Shown here: positions 7,300 through 17,570 of the stretch, one piece after another
How the letters are laid out: each line of letters begins with the position of its first letter
How positions within the stretch are numbered: the stretch's first letter is position 1
NCBI GenBank assembly: GCA_025964695.1
Contig: JAOPYK010000263.1
Location: 30,330-94,329, forward strand
Direction of reading: 5' to 3'
Source of the DNA: Streptosporangiaceae bacterium
GTDB lineage: Bacteria > Actinomycetota > Actinomycetes > Streptosporangiales > Streptosporangiaceae
DNA length: 64,000 bases
Notes under the pieces: generated by a model
What the model was told of the DNA's origin: nothing
Seen by the model: only the letters and a program-made list of their open reading frames with translations
Databases searched by the model: none
Made by a program: the position numbers and the translations under genes

Positions 7300-8730
7300 T
7301 CAGACGAGACCGACGCGCTCGGCGGCCCCGGCCCAGGCGGTGTCGTCGCCGCACGGTTCGTAGCGCCGCAGCCGCTGGGTCGCGGCGACCAGCCCGCGCA
7401 TCTCGGCGAGGTCCTTGACGACGCCGAACGCCCGTGCCTGGACCAGCACGTTGCCCAGGGCCGTCGCCTCGACCGGGCCGGCGACGACCGGCAGGCCGCA
7501 GGCGTCGGCGGTGAGCTGGCACAGCAGCGCGTTGCGGGAGCCGCCGCCGACCAGATGGACCACCTCCGGTTCCCGGCCCGACAGCGCCGCGGCCTGCCGG
7601 AGGGCCGCGCGGTGGCCGAGGGCCAGGCTGTCGAGGATGCAGCGTACGGTCGCGGCCTCGCCCGCGGGCTCCTGCTGGCCGGTCCGGCGGCAGTATGCGG
7701 CGATGCGGGCCGGCATGTCGCCGGGCGGCAGGAACTGTGCGGCGTCGGGGTTCACCAGGGCGCGGAACGGGGGCAGCGCCGCGGCCGCGTCGAGCAGTTC
7801 GGGCAGCGACGGGGACCCCCACGCGCGCAGGGACTCCTGCAGCAGCCACAGCCCCATGACGTTGCGGAGATAGCGCGTGGTCCCGTCGACGCCCGCCTCG
7901 TTGGTGAAGTTGGCGGCCCGGCTCGCGGCGGTCAGCACCGGCGTGGGTAGTTCCACCCCGACCAGTGACCAGGTGCCGCACGAGATGTAGGCGAACCGGT
8001 CGCCGGAGGCGGGCACGGCGGCCACCGCCGAGGCGGTGTCGTGCGACGCCACCGCCGTGACGGGGAGGCCGGTGGGCAGCCCGGTCTCGGCGAGCATGGT
8101 GCCGGCCGGGGTGCCGGGCTCGCGCAGCGCGGGGAACAGCCCGGCGGGGATGGCGAGCCGCTCCATCAGGGCCGTCGACCAGGTACGGGACCGTACGTCG
8201 AACAGCGCGGTGGTCGAGGCGTTGGTCAGCTCCGCCCCGGCCGAACCGGTCAGCCAGTAGGCCAGCAGATCCGGAATGAGCAGCAGGGTCTCCGCCCGGT
8301 CCAGCCCCCCGTTCCGCGCCGCCGCGACCAGCTGGTAGACGGTGTTGAACGGCAGGAACTGCAGCCCGGTCAGCTCGTACAGCACCTCGTCCGGGAGGTG
8401 CGCGCGCACCTCCCGCATGATCCCGTCGGTACGGCCGTCCCGGTAATGCACCGGGTTGCCCAGCAGGCTGCCGGAGGCGTCGAGCAGCCCGTAGTCGACC
8501 GCCCACGAGTCGATCCCCACCGACGTCAGCGGCCCCGCCGCGCGCAGACCCTCCAGGGCGTTGCGGTAGAGCGAGAGGATGTCCCAGTGCAGGGTGCCCC
8601 CGGCCCGGACGGGCTGGTTGGGGAAACGGCGCACCTCGGTGAGGTCGAGCAGCCCGTCACCGATCCGGGCGGTCATCACCCGGCCGCTGGAGGCACCCAG
8701 GTCCACGGCGGCGAAGACGCTCGCGGTCAT
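7300..8730 (-). CDS. rhaB: L-rhamnulokinase
   Basis: 476 residues, the usual RhaB length. FGGY kinase: FAAVDLGASSGRVM at the N-terminus (phosphate 1 loop), GIDSWAVDYGLLD at about 72-84 (typical of rhamnulokinases), HYRDGRT, ISCGTWSLVGVEL and the C-terminal ATP-site VGGGSRNALLCQLTADA. It phosphorylates L-rhamnulose to L-rhamnulose-1-phosphate in the cytoplasm. It is the last gene of the leftward lacI-lutABC-rhaB operon and overlaps the lutC stop (ATGA). Its metabolic partners, isomerase and aldolase, are in the divergent operon, so both operons should be controlled together by the LacI protein. Confidence 0.95.
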   Translation of the reverse strand: MTASVFAAVDLGASSGRVMTARIGDGLLDLTEVRRFPNQPVRAGGTLHWDILSLYRNALEGLRAAGPLTSVGIDSWAVDYGLLDASGSLLGNPVHYRDGRTDGIMREVRAHLPDEVLYELTGLQFLPFNTVYQLVAAARNGGLDRAETLLLIPDLLAYWLTGSAGAELTNASTTALFDVRSRTWSTALMERLAIPAGLFPALREPGTPAGTMLAETGLPTGLPVTAVASHDTASAVAAVPASGDRFAYISCGTWSLVGVELPTPVLTAASRAANFTNEAGVDGTTRYLRNVMGLWLLQESLRAWGSPSLPELLDAAAALPPFRALVNPDAAQFLPPGDMPARIAAYCRRTGQQEPAGEAATVRCILDSLALGHRAALRQAAALSGREPEVVHLVGGGSRNALLCQLTADACGLPVVAGPVEATALGNVLVQARAFGVVKDLAEMRGLVAATQRLRRYEPCGDDTAWAGAAERVGLV

Positions 8731-9350
8731 GTCGAAATGATCACTTCGAGCAGGCGCGGGCCGTGCACGCCCTCGACCCTGGAGAGCTCGATGTCGCTGG
8801 TGGCCGACGGCCCGGAGACGAAGGTCAGAGGCAGCGTGGGAGTGAGCCGGCCGAGCGCCTCGGGGACGTCCGGGGCGACCTGGCCGGCGGTGACGACGAC
8901 GACATGGTGGTCGGGGACCAGGGTGAGCGCGCGGCGGCCCTGGCCCGGCCCGTGGTCGAGCACGATGGTGCCCGTCTCGGCGATCGCCACCGCACAGCCG
9001 GTGATCACCCCGGCCAGCTCGTCCAGATCGCCCGCCGCCTCCTCGGGCACCAGCCGGGCGGGATCCACCTCGGTGACCCAGCCGGTGGGCAGCCCGGTGG
9101 GCAGCACGTACGAACCCGTACGGGGCGACAGCGCCGCCGCGATGGCGGCCGGCAGCCCCTCCGGGGTCACCCGGTGCACGATCGCGCGGTAGTCGGCCAC
9201 CCGCTCGGCGAACAGGTCGAGCACCCCGTCCTGGTGATGGCGGCTGAGATAGGGCCGGTCGATCGCGGCATAGGCGGCGGCGACGTCCGCGACGGCACGG
9301 CCGGGGAGCACCGCCTCGATCCGGCCGAGGATCTCCTCACGGGCGGTCAT
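8727..9350 (-). CDS. lutC: Lactate utilization protein C (LUD domain)
   Basis: 207 residues; a single LUD domain ends the LutABC complex. Visible family features: [17 protein letters not shown], the acidic [40 protein letters not shown] and [17 protein letters not shown]. With LutA and LutB it oxidises L-lactate to pyruvate. It overlaps lutB by 14 bases and rhaB by 4, so all three are translated from one message. L-lactate is what the rhamnose pathway delivers after lactaldehyde oxidation, which explains its position. Confidence 0.92.
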   Translation of the reverse strand: MTAREEILGRIEAVLPGRAVADVAAAYAAIDRPYLSRHHQDGVLDLFAERVADYRAIVHRVTPEGLPAAIAAALSPRTGSYVLPTGLPTGWVTEVDPARLVPEEAAGDLDELAGVITGCAVAIAETGTIVLDHGPGQGRRALTLVPDHHVVVVTAGQVAPDVPEALGRLTPTLPLTFVSGPSATSDIELSRVEGVHGPRLLEVIIST

Positions 9351-10785
9351 CCGTACCTCCGTTGGTCCGGTTCCACCAGGCGCGGAAGGACTCCGGCGGG
9401 GGAGCAGGCATGTCGCGCGTGTCGGTCCAGGCCCGCAGCGGGCCGGGCAGCCGGCGGATCCGCCCGCGGCGGGCGATGACGCGGCGGCTCAGCGAGCCGG
9501 CCCGCTGGGCCAGGGCGAGCCGTGCGGGGGAGCGCAGCGTCCAGCCCGCCACCGCCATCGCGGACCGCTCCAGGGGGTGCTTGTGCGAGGACTCGACCAC
9601 CCGGGCGCGCAGATGGACCAGCACCTCGGGGATGTCGATGGCGACCGGGCACACCTCGTAGCAGGCACCGCAGAGCGTGGAAGCGAAGGGCAGGGAGGCG
9701 TCGATCTCCGACCCGATCCCGCGGATCTGCGGGGACAGGATCGCCCCGATCGGCCCCGGATAGACCGAACCGTAGGCGTGACCGCCGGCCCGTGAGTAGA
9801 CCGGGCACACGTTGAGGCACGCCGAGCAGCGGATGCAGCGCAGAGCCTGACGGCCCACCTCGTCGGCGAGCGTCGCGGTGCGCCCGTTGTCGAGCAGGAC
9901 CAGATGGAAGTCACGCGGCCCGTCGCCGGGGGTGACCCCGGTCCACATGGAGGTGTAGGGGTTCATCCGCTCCGCGGTCGAGGACCGGGGCAGCAGCTGG
10001 AGGAAGACCTCGAGGTCTTTGAAGGTGGGCAGGAGCTTCTCGATGCCGACCACCGAGATCAGGGTGTCCGGCAGGGTCAGGCACATCCGGCCGTTGCCCT
10101 CCGACTCCACCACGACGACCGTGCCGGTCTCGGCGATGGCGAAGTTGGCTCCCGAGACCGCCACCTTGGCGGACAGGAACTTGGCGCGCAGATGACGCCG
10201 GGCCGCCTCGGCCAGGTCGGCGGGGGCATCGGACAGGTCCGCCGGCGCGTCCGCCATCTCGTGCCGGAAGATCTCCCGGATCTCGGCACGGTTGCGGTGG
10301 ATGGCCGGCACCAGGATGTGCGATGGCCGGTCGTGGCCGAGCTGCACGATCAGCTCGGCCAGGTCGGTCTCGTACGCCGTGATCCCGGCCTCGGCCAGCG
10401 CCTCGTTGAGACCGATCTCCTGGGTGGCCATCGACTTGACCTTGACGACCTCGGTCTCGCCCGTGGCCTGGACCAGCTCGGTGACGATCCGGTTGGCCTC
10501 CTGGGCGTCGCGTGCCCAGTGCACGGTGCCGCCCGCCGCGGTCACCCGCTCCTCCAGCAGACGGAGATAGTGGCCCAGATGCTCGAGGGTGTGGTCCTTG
10601 ATCTGCTTGGCGGACTCACGCAGGCCCGGCCAGTCCTCGAGCTCGGCCACCGCCATCGCCCGCCGGTCCCTGATCGTGGTGGTGGCGTGGGCCAGGTTGC
10701 GGCGTAGCAGGGTGTCGTCGACGGCCTGCCGCGCTGCCTCGGGGAAGGCGGGCATTCCCACGTACGTGGGCATGTGTTCAGTCAT
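9337..10785 (-). CDS. lutB: Lactate utilization iron-sulfur protein B
   Basis: 482 residues. The N-terminal about 300 residues are a LUD-type domain ([34 protein letters not shown]). A double [4Fe-4S] ferredoxin module follows, [14 protein letters not shown] and [15 protein letters not shown], each a CxxCxxCxxxCP cluster. It transfers electrons in the LutABC L-lactate oxidation complex. Starts at ATG 10785, overlapping the lutA stop by 8 bases. An ATG 18 bases inside (MPTYVGMP) is a possible alternative. No key cysteine is missing. Confidence 0.94.
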   Translation of the reverse strand: MTEHMPTYVGMPAFPEAARQAVDDTLLRRNLAHATTTIRDRRAMAVAELEDWPGLRESAKQIKDHTLEHLGHYLRLLEERVTAAGGTVHWARDAQEANRIVTELVQATGETEVVKVKSMATQEIGLNEALAEAGITAYETDLAELIVQLGHDRPSHILVPAIHRNRAEIREIFRHEMADAPADLSDAPADLAEAARRHLRAKFLSAKVAVSGANFAIAETGTVVVVESEGNGRMCLTLPDTLISVVGIEKLLPTFKDLEVFLQLLPRSSTAERMNPYTSMWTGVTPGDGPRDFHLVLLDNGRTATLADEVGRQALRCIRCSACLNVCPVYSRAGGHAYGSVYPGPIGAILSPQIRGIGSEIDASLPFASTLCGACYEVCPVAIDIPEVLVHLRARVVESSHKHPLERSAMAVAGWTLRSPARLALAQRAGSLSRRVIARRGRIRRLPGPLRAWTDTRDMPAPPPESFRAWWNRTNGGTDDRP

Positions 10786-11509
10786 CGGTCCTCGCCAGGA
10801 TCTCGGCCAGGTGCATGGTGCCCACCCCGGTGCGCATCCGCGACAGCGTGCCGCCGATGTGCATCAGGCAGGAGTTGTCGGCCGCGCAGAGGATCTCGGC
10901 ACCGGTCCGGCGCACGTTGGTCACCTTGTCCGCGCCCATCGCCGCGGAGACGTCGGGGTTCTTCAGGGCGAAGGTGCCGCCGAAGCCGCAGCACTCGGCC
11001 GCGTCCGGGAGCTCGACCAGATCGATGCCGCGCACCGCGCGCAGCAGCCGCAGCGGCCGGTCGCCGACCTTGAGCAGCCGCAGCGAGTGGCAGGTGGGGT
11101 GGTAGGTGACCCGGTGCGGAAAGTAGGCGCCCACGTCGGTCACCCCCAGCACGTCCACCAGCAGCTCGGACAGCTCGTACACCTTGGGCGTCACCCCGGC
11201 GGACGCCTCGGCGAGAGCGGTGTCGCCCGCGTCCGCCGCCACCAGTCCATGCCAGTCCCGGACCATCGCCGCGCAGGAGGCCGACGGGGTCACCACCACG
11301 TCGTACGGTTCGAAGGCCTTGGTGAATCCACGCACCAGCGGGACGCACTGCTTGCGGTAGCCGGTGTTGAAGTGCATCTGGCCGCAGCAGGTCTGGCCGG
11401 ACGGGAAGTCCACCTCGTGGCCGAGCCGGGTCAGCAGCCGCACGATGGCCTTGCCGGTATCGGGGAACATCGTGTCGTTGACACAGGTGACGAACAGGGC
11501 GATCTTCAT
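10778..11509 (-). CDS. lutA: Lactate utilization protein A (CCG-domain Fe-S oxidoreductase)
   Basis: 243 residues. Two CCG cysteine-rich domains are seen: [15 protein letters not shown] in the first half and [16 protein letters not shown] in the second, the pattern of LutA/GlpC/HdrB proteins that bind a [4Fe-4S] cluster. The N-terminus [17 protein letters not shown] is typical of LutA. The ATG at 11509 overlaps the lacI stop (ATGA), so translation is coupled to the regulator. The open frame continues far upstream, but only as the shadow of lacI. Confidence 0.94.
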   Translation of the reverse strand: MKIALFVTCVNDTMFPDTGKAIVRLLTRLGHEVDFPSGQTCCGQMHFNTGYRKQCVPLVRGFTKAFEPYDVVVTPSASCAAMVRDWHGLVAADAGDTALAEASAGVTPKVYELSELLVDVLGVTDVGAYFPHRVTYHPTCHSLRLLKVGDRPLRLLRAVRGIDLVELPDAAECCGFGGTFALKNPDVSAAMGADKVTNVRRTGAEILCAADNSCLMHIGGTLSRMRTGVGTMHLAEILARTDD

Positions 11510-12558
11510 TTGGTGGACTCCCTGATCACCAATTCCGGCTGGAACATCACTTGCTGGTGTGCGTGTCCCGCGGGGTTGTCGCACTCGTCGAGGAGCAGTT
11601 CGGTGGCGATCCGGCCGAGCTGGTAGGTCGGCTGCCGCACGGAGCTCAGGGGGATCGCCGCCGCGGCGGTGAACTCGATGTCGTCGTAGCCGATCAGAGA
11701 CACCTCGCCGGGCACCTGGACGCCCGCCTGCAGCAGTGCCCGCAGCACGCCCATGGCGAGCAGGTCGTTGGCGCAGAAGATCGCGTCGGGCAGTTCCTGA
11801 TCGGCCAGCAGCTTCTCCGTGGCCTCCTGCCCGGCGCGCGGCGACATGGCGGGGACGACCACATCGAGCAGCGCGTCCTCGCCGAATCCCGCGGCGGTCA
11901 GCGCGCGCAGGGCGCCGGTGCGCCGGTCCTCGCACTGGCGGATCGAGAGGGGGCCGCTGAGATAGGCGATCCGCCGGGCTCCGCACTCCAGCAGGTGCGA
12001 GACCGCGAGTTTGCCGCCGGCGACGTCGTCGACGGCGACCGAGCACTGATCGGGCCGGGTCGCGGTGTGGTCCAGCATGACCGTGGCGACCCCCCGCTCG
12101 CGGAGGAGGTCCAGTCGCCCGGCCTCGTCGTCCACGGGCGTGACCAGGACCCCGCGGACCTGCTGCTCGGCCAGCATGCGCAGATTGCGCTCCTCCCTGG
12201 CCACTGAGGCGCTGGAACTGCACAGGATGACGGCGTAGGCGCGTTCGCTCACCACGTCCTCGACGCCGCGCGCCACATCGGTGAAGAACGGGTTGCCGAG
12301 ATCCAGGACCATCAGACCAATGGTACGGCCCTGGCCGGCGCGGAGCGTCGAGGCCGACCCGTTGCGCACGAAGCCCAGCTCCCGGATGGCCTGTTCGACC
12401 CGTACCCGGGTGTCCGGGGCGACCCGCTCCGGGCGGTTGAGGACGTTGGACACGGTGCCCGGAGAGACTCCGGCGCGCAGCGCGACCTGCTTGATCCCCA
12501 CCGCAGGGGTCGGCTGCGGAGGGCCTGTAGGACGGGTGCCCTCGCCGCGTCTGCCCAT
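11506..12558 (-). CDS. LacI-family transcriptional regulator of the rhamnose regulon
   Basis: 350 residues. The N-terminal helix-turn-helix and hinge IKQVALRAGVSPGTVSNVLN (about 22-41) is a canonical LacI reader, followed by a periplasmic-binding-protein-like effector domain (GLMVLDLGNPFFTDVARG, VRGVLVTPVDDEAG, DAIFCANDLLAMGVLRALL, VSLIGYDDIEFTAAAAIPLSS). It heads the lutABC-rhaB operon and faces the rhamnose importer operon. Two sites with a central CG and A/T arms lie in the divergent promoter region, the form expected for a LacI-family operator. The inducer is probably L-rhamnose or a pathway intermediate (inference). GAGGGG precedes the ATG. Confidence 0.93.
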   Translation of the reverse strand: MGRRGEGTRPTGPPQPTPAVGIKQVALRAGVSPGTVSNVLNRPERVAPDTRVRVEQAIRELGFVRNGSASTLRAGQGRTIGLMVLDLGNPFFTDVARGVEDVVSERAYAVILCSSSASVAREERNLRMLAEQQVRGVLVTPVDDEAGRLDLLRERGVATVMLDHTATRPDQCSVAVDDVAGGKLAVSHLLECGARRIAYLSGPLSIRQCEDRRTGALRALTAAGFGEDALLDVVVPAMSPRAGQEATEKLLADQELPDAIFCANDLLAMGVLRALLQAGVQVPGEVSLIGYDDIEFTAAAAIPLSSVRQPTYQLGRIATELLLDECDNPAGHAHQQVMFQPELVIRESTK

Positions 12559-12594
12559 CCCAGCCCCTCGTCGATCGGTGTGCTTGCTGCGCTC

Positions 12595-12623
12595 ACTTTG
12601 GCCAAGTCATTAAAACGTGTCAA
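12595..12623 (-). promoter_or_regulatory. lacI-lutABC-rhaB promoter with overlapping operator
   Basis: On the minus strand TTGACA (12623-12618) is a perfect -35, separated by 17 bases from CAAAGT (12600-12595). The TTGACACGTTTTAA sequence (12623-12610) is an imperfect version of the AAAACG palindrome beside rhaT and covers the -35, so a LacI protein bound here would autorepress the operon. Confidence 0.6.
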
Positions 12624-12719
12624 CCCCTAAGTCATGAGCGTTCGGCCGGGGGAGGATGCCCGGAGGAGGCGCAGAAGGGCCGGTGGTGCAGCGGAAGAGA
12701 AGTTTTCCCACGCCGGGAC

Positions 12720-12749
12720 TTGACGAGTGCCGCAGGTCACATCTAGCGT
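12720..12749 (+). promoter_or_regulatory. Promoter of the rhamnose importer operon
   Basis: TTGACG (12720-12725), an 18-base spacer and TAGCGT (12744-12749) resemble an actinobacterial housekeeping promoter. Transcription should start around 12756, about 12 bases before the perfect palindrome at 12768-12779. Confidence 0.55.
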
Positions 12750-12767
12750 CCTCCGCAACATCCTGAT

Positions 12768-12779
12768 TAAAACGTTTTA
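12768..12779. promoter_or_regulatory. LacI-type operator, perfect palindrome TAAAACGTTTTA
   Basis: A 12-base perfect palindrome with a central CG and A/T arms, placed just downstream of the predicted transcription start and 40 bases before the GTG of the ABC ATPase gene. The position suits a road-block repressor. A degenerate copy lies at 12610-12623 over the divergent promoter, and a lacI gene adjoins. Confidence 0.75.
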
Positions 12780-12819
12780 GCCCCCCCACCCCACATTCAC
12801 CCAGACGAGGAGGGTCTCC

Positions 12820-14343
12820 GTGAGTGAACCCGCTCCCTCGGCCCCGCCGACACTGGCGCTGGTCAACGTGAGTAAGTCATTCGGAGCCGTCCAGGCACTC
12901 CAGGGCGTCAATCTTGAACTGCGTGCGGGCCAGGTGCACGCGCTGGCCGGGGAGAACGGCGCCGGAAAGTCCACCGTCGTAAAAACGTTCGCAGGTGTGC
13001 ATCGCCCGGACTCGGGCGAGATCCTGCTGGACGGCAGGCCGGTGACGTTCTCTGGGCCCGGCGACGCGCAGCACGCCGGGGTCGCGGTGATCTACCAGGA
13101 GCCCACCCTGTTCCCCGACTTGTCGGTGGCGGAGAACATCTTCATGGGCCGCCAGCCGCGCGCCCGCTTCGGCCGCATCGACCGGCGCGCGATGCACGCC
13201 GCGACCGCCGAGCTGTTCGGCAGGCTCGGGGTGTCCCTCGACCCCCAGCAGCCGGCCCGCGGACTCTCCATCGCCGACCAGCAGGTCGTCGAGATCGCCA
13301 AGGCCATCTCCCGTGACGCCCGCGTGCTCATCATGGACGAGCCGACCGCCGCGCTGACCGGCCAGGAGGTCGCCCGGCTGTTCTCGGTGGTCCGGACCCT
13401 GCAGGAGCACGACTGCGCGATCCTGTTCATCTCCCACCGGCTGGAGGAGATCTTCACGATCTGCCAGCAGGTGACGACGCTCCGGGACGGCAAGTGGATC
13501 GCCAGCGAGCCCGTCGCCGGCCTGACCGCCGACGACCTGGTGCAGCGCATGGTCGGGCGGGAGCTCGGCGCCTTGTACCCCAAACAGGACGTCGCGCCCG
13601 GCAAGGTCGCGCTCAAGGTGTCCCGGCTGACCCGCGAGGGCGTCTTCACCGACGTGTCCTTCGAGGTGCGCCGCGGTGAGATCGTCGCGCTGGCCGGCCT
13701 GGTCGGGGCGGGACGCAGCGAGGTGGCGCGGGCGGTCTTCGGGGTGGACCGCTGGGACGCGGGCCAGGTAGAGGTGGCCGGACGGCGGCTGCCGCCCGCC
13801 AGCCCCACCGCGGCCATGGCGGCCGGGCTGGCGCTGGTCCCGGAGGACCGCCGCCAGCAGGGACTGGTCATGGACGGCTCCATCGAGCGCAACATCGGGC
13901 TCACCCAGCTGCGCTCGCTCCGCCGCGGCCCGCTGATCTCCCGGAAGGCCGAACGCGACCGGGCCCGGGACTGGGCCCTCCGGCTCCAGCTCAAGTACGG
14001 CCGGCTGTCGGACGGGGTCGGCGTGCTGTCCGGAGGCAACCAGCAGAAGGTCGTGCTCGCCAAGTGGCTCGCCACCGAACCCTCGGTGCTGATCGTCGAC
14101 GAGCCGACCCGCGGCATCGACGTCGGCACCAAGGCCGAGGTGCACCGGCTGCTGTCGGAGCTCGCCGCCCAGGACCTGGCCGTCTTGATGATCTCCTCGG
14201 ACCTTCCCGAGGTGCTGGGCATGGCCGACCGGGTGCTCGTCATGTACGAGGGACGCCTGGTGGCCGAGATCCCGCGCGACAAGGCCACCGAGGAGACCGT
14301 CATGGCGGCCGCGACCGGCAGCAGCGGAAAGGCGGCGGCGTGA
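12820..14343 (+). CDS. rhaT: Rhamnose ABC importer, duplicated ATPase subunit
   Basis: 507 residues with two ABC domains. Domain 1: Walker [10 protein letters not shown] (44-52), signature [17 protein letters not shown], Walker [14 protein letters not shown]. Domain 2: degenerate Walker [10 protein letters not shown], intact signature [15 protein letters not shown], Walker [15 protein letters not shown]. This asymmetry is normal for the CUT2 sugar importers (RbsA/RhaT). GTG start at 12820 with GAGGAGGG ahead. First gene of the rightward operon; it energises uptake through the two permeases that follow. The rhamnose assignment comes from the operon, not from the protein itself. The symbol follows Rhizobium usage. 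Confidence 0.93.
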   Translation: MSEPAPSAPPTLALVNVSKSFGAVQALQGVNLELRAGQVHALAGENGAGKSTVVKTFAGVHRPDSGEILLDGRPVTFSGPGDAQHAGVAVIYQEPTLFPDLSVAENIFMGRQPRARFGRIDRRAMHAATAELFGRLGVSLDPQQPARGLSIADQQVVEIAKAISRDARVLIMDEPTAALTGQEVARLFSVVRTLQEHDCAILFISHRLEEIFTICQQVTTLRDGKWIASEPVAGLTADDLVQRMVGRELGALYPKQDVAPGKVALKVSRLTREGVFTDVSFEVRRGEIVALAGLVGAGRSEVARAVFGVDRWDAGQVEVAGRRLPPASPTAAMAAGLALVPEDRRQQGLVMDGSIERNIGLTQLRSLRRGPLISRKAERDRARDWALRLQLKYGRLSDGVGVLSGGNQQKVVLAKWLATEPSVLIVDEPTRGIDVGTKAEVHRLLSELAAQDLAVLMISSDLPEVLGMADRVLVMYEGRLVAEIPRDKATEETVMAAATGSSGKAAA

Positions 14344-15389
14344 CCACGGCGGTGAAGGCCCCGGTGCCGACCGCGCCGGGCGGACGTTCCCGCGGGAGCG
14401 GTCTGGTCGACCTGGTGCTGCGGGCCCGGGAGCTGAGCATCCTGGCCGCGTTGATCGTCCTGGTGGCGGCGACCACGATCGCCAATCCGAGGTTCCTGTC
14501 CAGCCAGGGCGTCAAGGACATCTTCCTGAACGCCTCGATCCTGGCGCTGCTGGCGGTCGGGCAGACCATGGTGGTGATCACCCGCAACATCGACCTGTCC
14601 GTCGGATCGGTGGTCGGCCTGGTCGCTTTCGCCGCCGGCAAGTTCGTCCTCGGCCACTCCGACCGCAACCTGGTCCTGGTGATCATCGTCGGGATGGCGA
14701 TCGGCGCGGGGTGCGGGGTGGTCAACGGGCTGCTGGTCAGCTTCTTCCGGGTACCCGCGCTGGTGGTCACCCTCGGCACGCTGTACGTCATCCAGGGCCT
14801 CGACTACTACTGGGCGCACGGCCAGCAGATCAACGCCGCCGACGTCCCCGCCGCACTGCTCGACCTGGGCAACGGCAGCGTCCTGGGCGTCCCGTATCTG
14901 CCGCTCATCTCGGTGGGCGTCATGCTGCTGGTCGGCTACTACCTGCGCTCCTACCCATCCGGCCGGGAGTTCTACGCGATCGGGTCGAGCCCGGACGCCG
15001 CCCGCCTGGCGGGAGTGCCCCTCCGCAAGCGGGTGCTGACGGCGTACGTCTGCAGCGGCCTGCTGGCGGGCCTGGCCGGTGTGCTCTGGCTCGCCAGATT
15101 CGGCACGGTCGTCGCCGACGCGGCGCACGGCTGGGAGCTGAAGGTGGTCAGCGCCGTCGTCGTCGGTGGCGTCGCCATCGTCGGCGGGATCGGGACGGTG
15201 TACGGCGCCGCGCTCGGCGCCCTGCTGCTCACCACCATCGGCAGCGTCCTGGTCGTGGTGAAGGTCAACTCGTTCTGGCAGGACGCGATCGCCGGGTTGC
15301 TGCTGCTTCTGGCGATCAGCGTGGACCGCGTGCTCGGCATCCGCGTGACCCGCGCGCTGCGAAGGAGGAACGCCCGTCATGGCGCCTGA
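14340..15389 (+). CDS. rhaP: Rhamnose ABC importer permease 1
   Basis: 349 residues; GTG at 14340 overlaps the ATPase stop (GTGA). CUT2 permease (BPD_transp_2) with about 8-10 helices; conserved segments [57 protein letters not shown] (the EAA-like cytoplasmic contact with the ATPase) and [18 protein letters not shown]. It forms half of the membrane channel for the sugar. The upstream part of the long open frame is a shadow of the ATPase gene. Confidence 0.92.
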   Translation: MTTAVKAPVPTAPGGRSRGSGLVDLVLRARELSILAALIVLVAATTIANPRFLSSQGVKDIFLNASILALLAVGQTMVVITRNIDLSVGSVVGLVAFAAGKFVLGHSDRNLVLVIIVGMAIGAGCGVVNGLLVSFFRVPALVVTLGTLYVIQGLDYYWAHGQQINAADVPAALLDLGNGSVLGVPYLPLISVGVMLLVGYYLRSYPSGREFYAIGSSPDAARLAGVPLRKRVLTAYVCSGLLAGLAGVLWLARFGTVVADAAHGWELKVVSAVVVGGVAIVGGIGTVYGAALGALLLTTIGSVLVVVKVNSFWQDAIAGLLLLLAISVDRVLGIRVTRALRRRNARHGA

Positions 15390-16413
15390 GTCCGTCACCC
15401 GTATCCGTCTCTCGGGCCGGTTCCTCCGCTGGGACGTCATCGTCACGGCCCTGCTCATCGTGGTGTTCCTCGGCGGCGCGTCCGGCACGTCGGACTTCGC
15501 CACCGGCGGCAACCTCTCCTTCGCACTCGGCGACCTCAGCGAGATCGCGCTGATCGCGCTGCCGATGACCCTGCTCGTGGTGGCCGGCGAGGTCGATCTG
15601 TCGGTCGCCTCGGTGCTGGGACTGTGCAGCGCCCTGTTCGGGGCGCTGTGGGACGCGGGCTGGCCGATCGAGACGATCTTCCCGCTGCTCCTGGTGATCG
15701 GTGCCGTCGCGGGGCTGGTCAACGGCCTGCTCGTGACCCGGCTGGGACTGCCGTCGCTGGCGGTGACGATCGGCACCCTGACGCTCTACCGGGGCCTGGC
15801 CTACGTGGTCCTGGGCAGCAAGGCGGTCGCCGAGTTCCCGCAGCAGTACACCGACCTGGCCACCAAGACCGTCCCGGGCACGCCGATCCCCTACCCGTTC
15901 GCGCTGTTCCTGCTGCTCGCCATCGTCACCGCGACGGTGCTGCACGCCACCGGCCTCGGCCGGGCGCTGTTCGCGACCGGCGCCCAGGAGGAGACGGCGT
16001 TCTTCGCCGGGATCCGGGTCAAGCGCATCAAGCTGCTGCTGTTCGTCGTCTCCGGCGTGGTCGCGGCCTTCGCCGGCGCGGTCTTCACTTTGCGCTACGG
16101 CAGTGCCCGGGCCGACAACGGGATCGGCATCGAGCTCGCCGTCATCGCCGCCGTGCTGCTGGGCGGCGTCGACTTCGACGGTGGCAAGGGGACCCTCGGC
16201 GGGGTCGTCGCCGGAGTGCTGCTGATCGGCCTGCTCCGCAACCTGCTGATGCTCCACGACGTGGCGACCGAGATCCAGTCGATCGTCACGGGCCTGCTCC
16301 TCATCATCTCCGTCCTCACGCCGCGGATCGCCGCACAGGTGCGTGAGGCATGGCGGCTCCGGCGCGTGACCCGCGCCGGGCCTCCAACGTCCACGGCGGT
16401 GCCGTCCCCATGA
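15379..16413 (+). CDS. rhaQ: Rhamnose ABC importer permease 2
   Basis: 344 residues, overlapping permease 1 by 11 bases. Same CUT2 family: MTLLVVAGEVDLSVASVLG, AVAGLVNGLLVTRLGLPSLA, LFATGAQEETAFFAGIRVKR as the ATPase-contact loop and AVLLGGVDFDGGKGTLGGVV. The pair of non-identical permeases is characteristic of the RhaSTPQ importer. Multiple transmembrane helices across the whole length. Confidence 0.92.
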   Translation: MAPESVTRIRLSGRFLRWDVIVTALLIVVFLGGASGTSDFATGGNLSFALGDLSEIALIALPMTLLVVAGEVDLSVASVLGLCSALFGALWDAGWPIETIFPLLLVIGAVAGLVNGLLVTRLGLPSLAVTIGTLTLYRGLAYVVLGSKAVAEFPQQYTDLATKTVPGTPIPYPFALFLLLAIVTATVLHATGLGRALFATGAQEETAFFAGIRVKRIKLLLFVVSGVVAAFAGAVFTLRYGSARADNGIGIELAVIAAVLLGGVDFDGGKGTLGGVVAGVLLIGLLRNLLMLHDVATEIQSIVTGLLLIISVLTPRIAAQVREAWRLRRVTRAGPPTSTAVPSP

Positions 16414-16471
16414 CCGGCCGGCCCCGCTGCTTCACCCCACCCCTCGTACACCTGTGAAAGGCAACTCGACG

Positions 16472-17560
16472 ATGACCCTCCGTTCTGTCATGGCCCCACG
16501 TGGCCTGGCCTCCGTGGCGATCGCCGCGGTGCTGGCCGTCGGCGTCTCCGCGTGCGGCGGCACCACCAAGTCGTCCACCAAGACCGACAGCAAGGCCACC
16601 GCGGCGGGAAAGGCCTCGGCCGACCCGAACGCGCCGCTCAAGAAGGGCCTGAAGGTCGCCTTCCTGCCCAAGCAGGTGAACAACCCGTACGAGACGATCG
16701 TCGACAACGGCGGCATCGGCGCGGCCAAGGAGTACGGCGGCACCGCCAAGGAGGTCGGGCCCTCCGACGCCTCCGCCTCTTCGCAGATCTCCTACATCAA
16801 CACGCTCATCCAGCAGCAGCAGGACGCGATCCTCATCGCGGCCAACGACCCCAACGCGGTCTGCGGCCCGCTGAAGCAGGCGATGGCGAAGAACATCAAG
16901 GTCGTCGCCTACGACTCGGACGCCTCCAAGGACTGCCGCAACCTGTTCATCAACCAGGCCAGCTCCGAGGCCATCGGCCGCAGCGAGGTCGCCCTGCTGT
17001 CCAAGCAGATCGGCGGCAAGGGCAAGATCGCGATCCTGTCCGCCACCGCCAACGCGACGAACCAGAACACCTGGATCGACTTCATGAAGGACGAGCTGAA
17101 GAAGCCGGAGTACTCCGGCCTCCAGCTGGTCAAGGTCGCCTACGGTGACGACGACGACCAGAAGTCCTTCCAGCAGACCCAGGGACTGCTGCAGGCCTAC
17201 CCGGACCTGAAGGGCATCATCGCGCCGACCACGGTCGGCATCGCGGCGGCGGCGCGCTACGTCTCCGGCTCGCAGTACAAGGGCAAGGTCGCCGTGAGCG
17301 GTCTCGGCACCCCCAACCAGATGCGCAAGTTCGTCAAGGACGGCACCGTCCAGGGCTTCGAGCTCTGGGACCCGGCCAACCTCGGCTACCTCGCCTCGTA
17401 CGCGGCGGCGGCGCTGGCCTCCGGCCAGATCACCGGTGCCGAGGGCGAGACCTTCAAGGCCGGCAAGCTCGGCCAGAAGACCATCGGCAAGAACGGTGAG
17501 GTCATCCTCGGCCCGCCGACCGTCTTCACCAAGGCCAACATCGACCAGTACAACTTCTGA
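16472..17560 (+). CDS. rhaS: Rhamnose ABC importer substrate-binding lipoprotein
   Basis: 362 residues. Lipoprotein signal: basic start, SVAIAAVLAVGVSAC with lipobox VSAC, then a Thr/Ser/Lys-rich tether. The mature domain is a type I periplasmic-binding fold: GLKVAFLPKQVNNPYETIVD, QQQDAILIAANDPNAVC, VVAYDSDASKDC, GKIAILSATANATNQNTWI, and GIIAPTTVGIAAAARYV. ATG at 16472 chosen because GAAAGG lies 10 bases upstream; a GTG at 16454 is the alternative. Anchored outside the membrane, it delivers sugar to the two permeases. A 10-bp hairpin follows the gene. Confidence 0.93.
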   Translation: MTLRSVMAPRGLASVAIAAVLAVGVSACGGTTKSSTKTDSKATAAGKASADPNAPLKKGLKVAFLPKQVNNPYETIVDNGGIGAAKEYGGTAKEVGPSDASASSQISYINTLIQQQQDAILIAANDPNAVCGPLKQAMAKNIKVVAYDSDASKDCRNLFINQASSEAIGRSEVALLSKQIGGKGKIAILSATANATNQNTWIDFMKDELKKPEYSGLQLVKVAYGDDDDQKSFQQTQGLLQAYPDLKGIIAPTTVGIAAAARYVSGSQYKGKVAVSGLGTPNQMRKFVKDGTVQGFELWDPANLGYLASYAAAALASGQITGAEGETFKAGKLGQKTIGKNGEVILGPPTVFTKANIDQYNF

Positions 17561-17570
17561 CCCCTCTCCT

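Noticed and set aside
11510..12223. In-frame extension of lutA upstream
   Set aside because: Overlaps lacI entirely; the sequence is Arg/Gly-rich and unrelated to LutA, and the ATG at 11509 matches the family start.
13092..15776. 894-codon antisense open frame
   Set aside because: It is the reverse frame of the ABC ATPase and permease genes; GC bias at third positions opens long antisense frames, and it has no domain or ribosome site.
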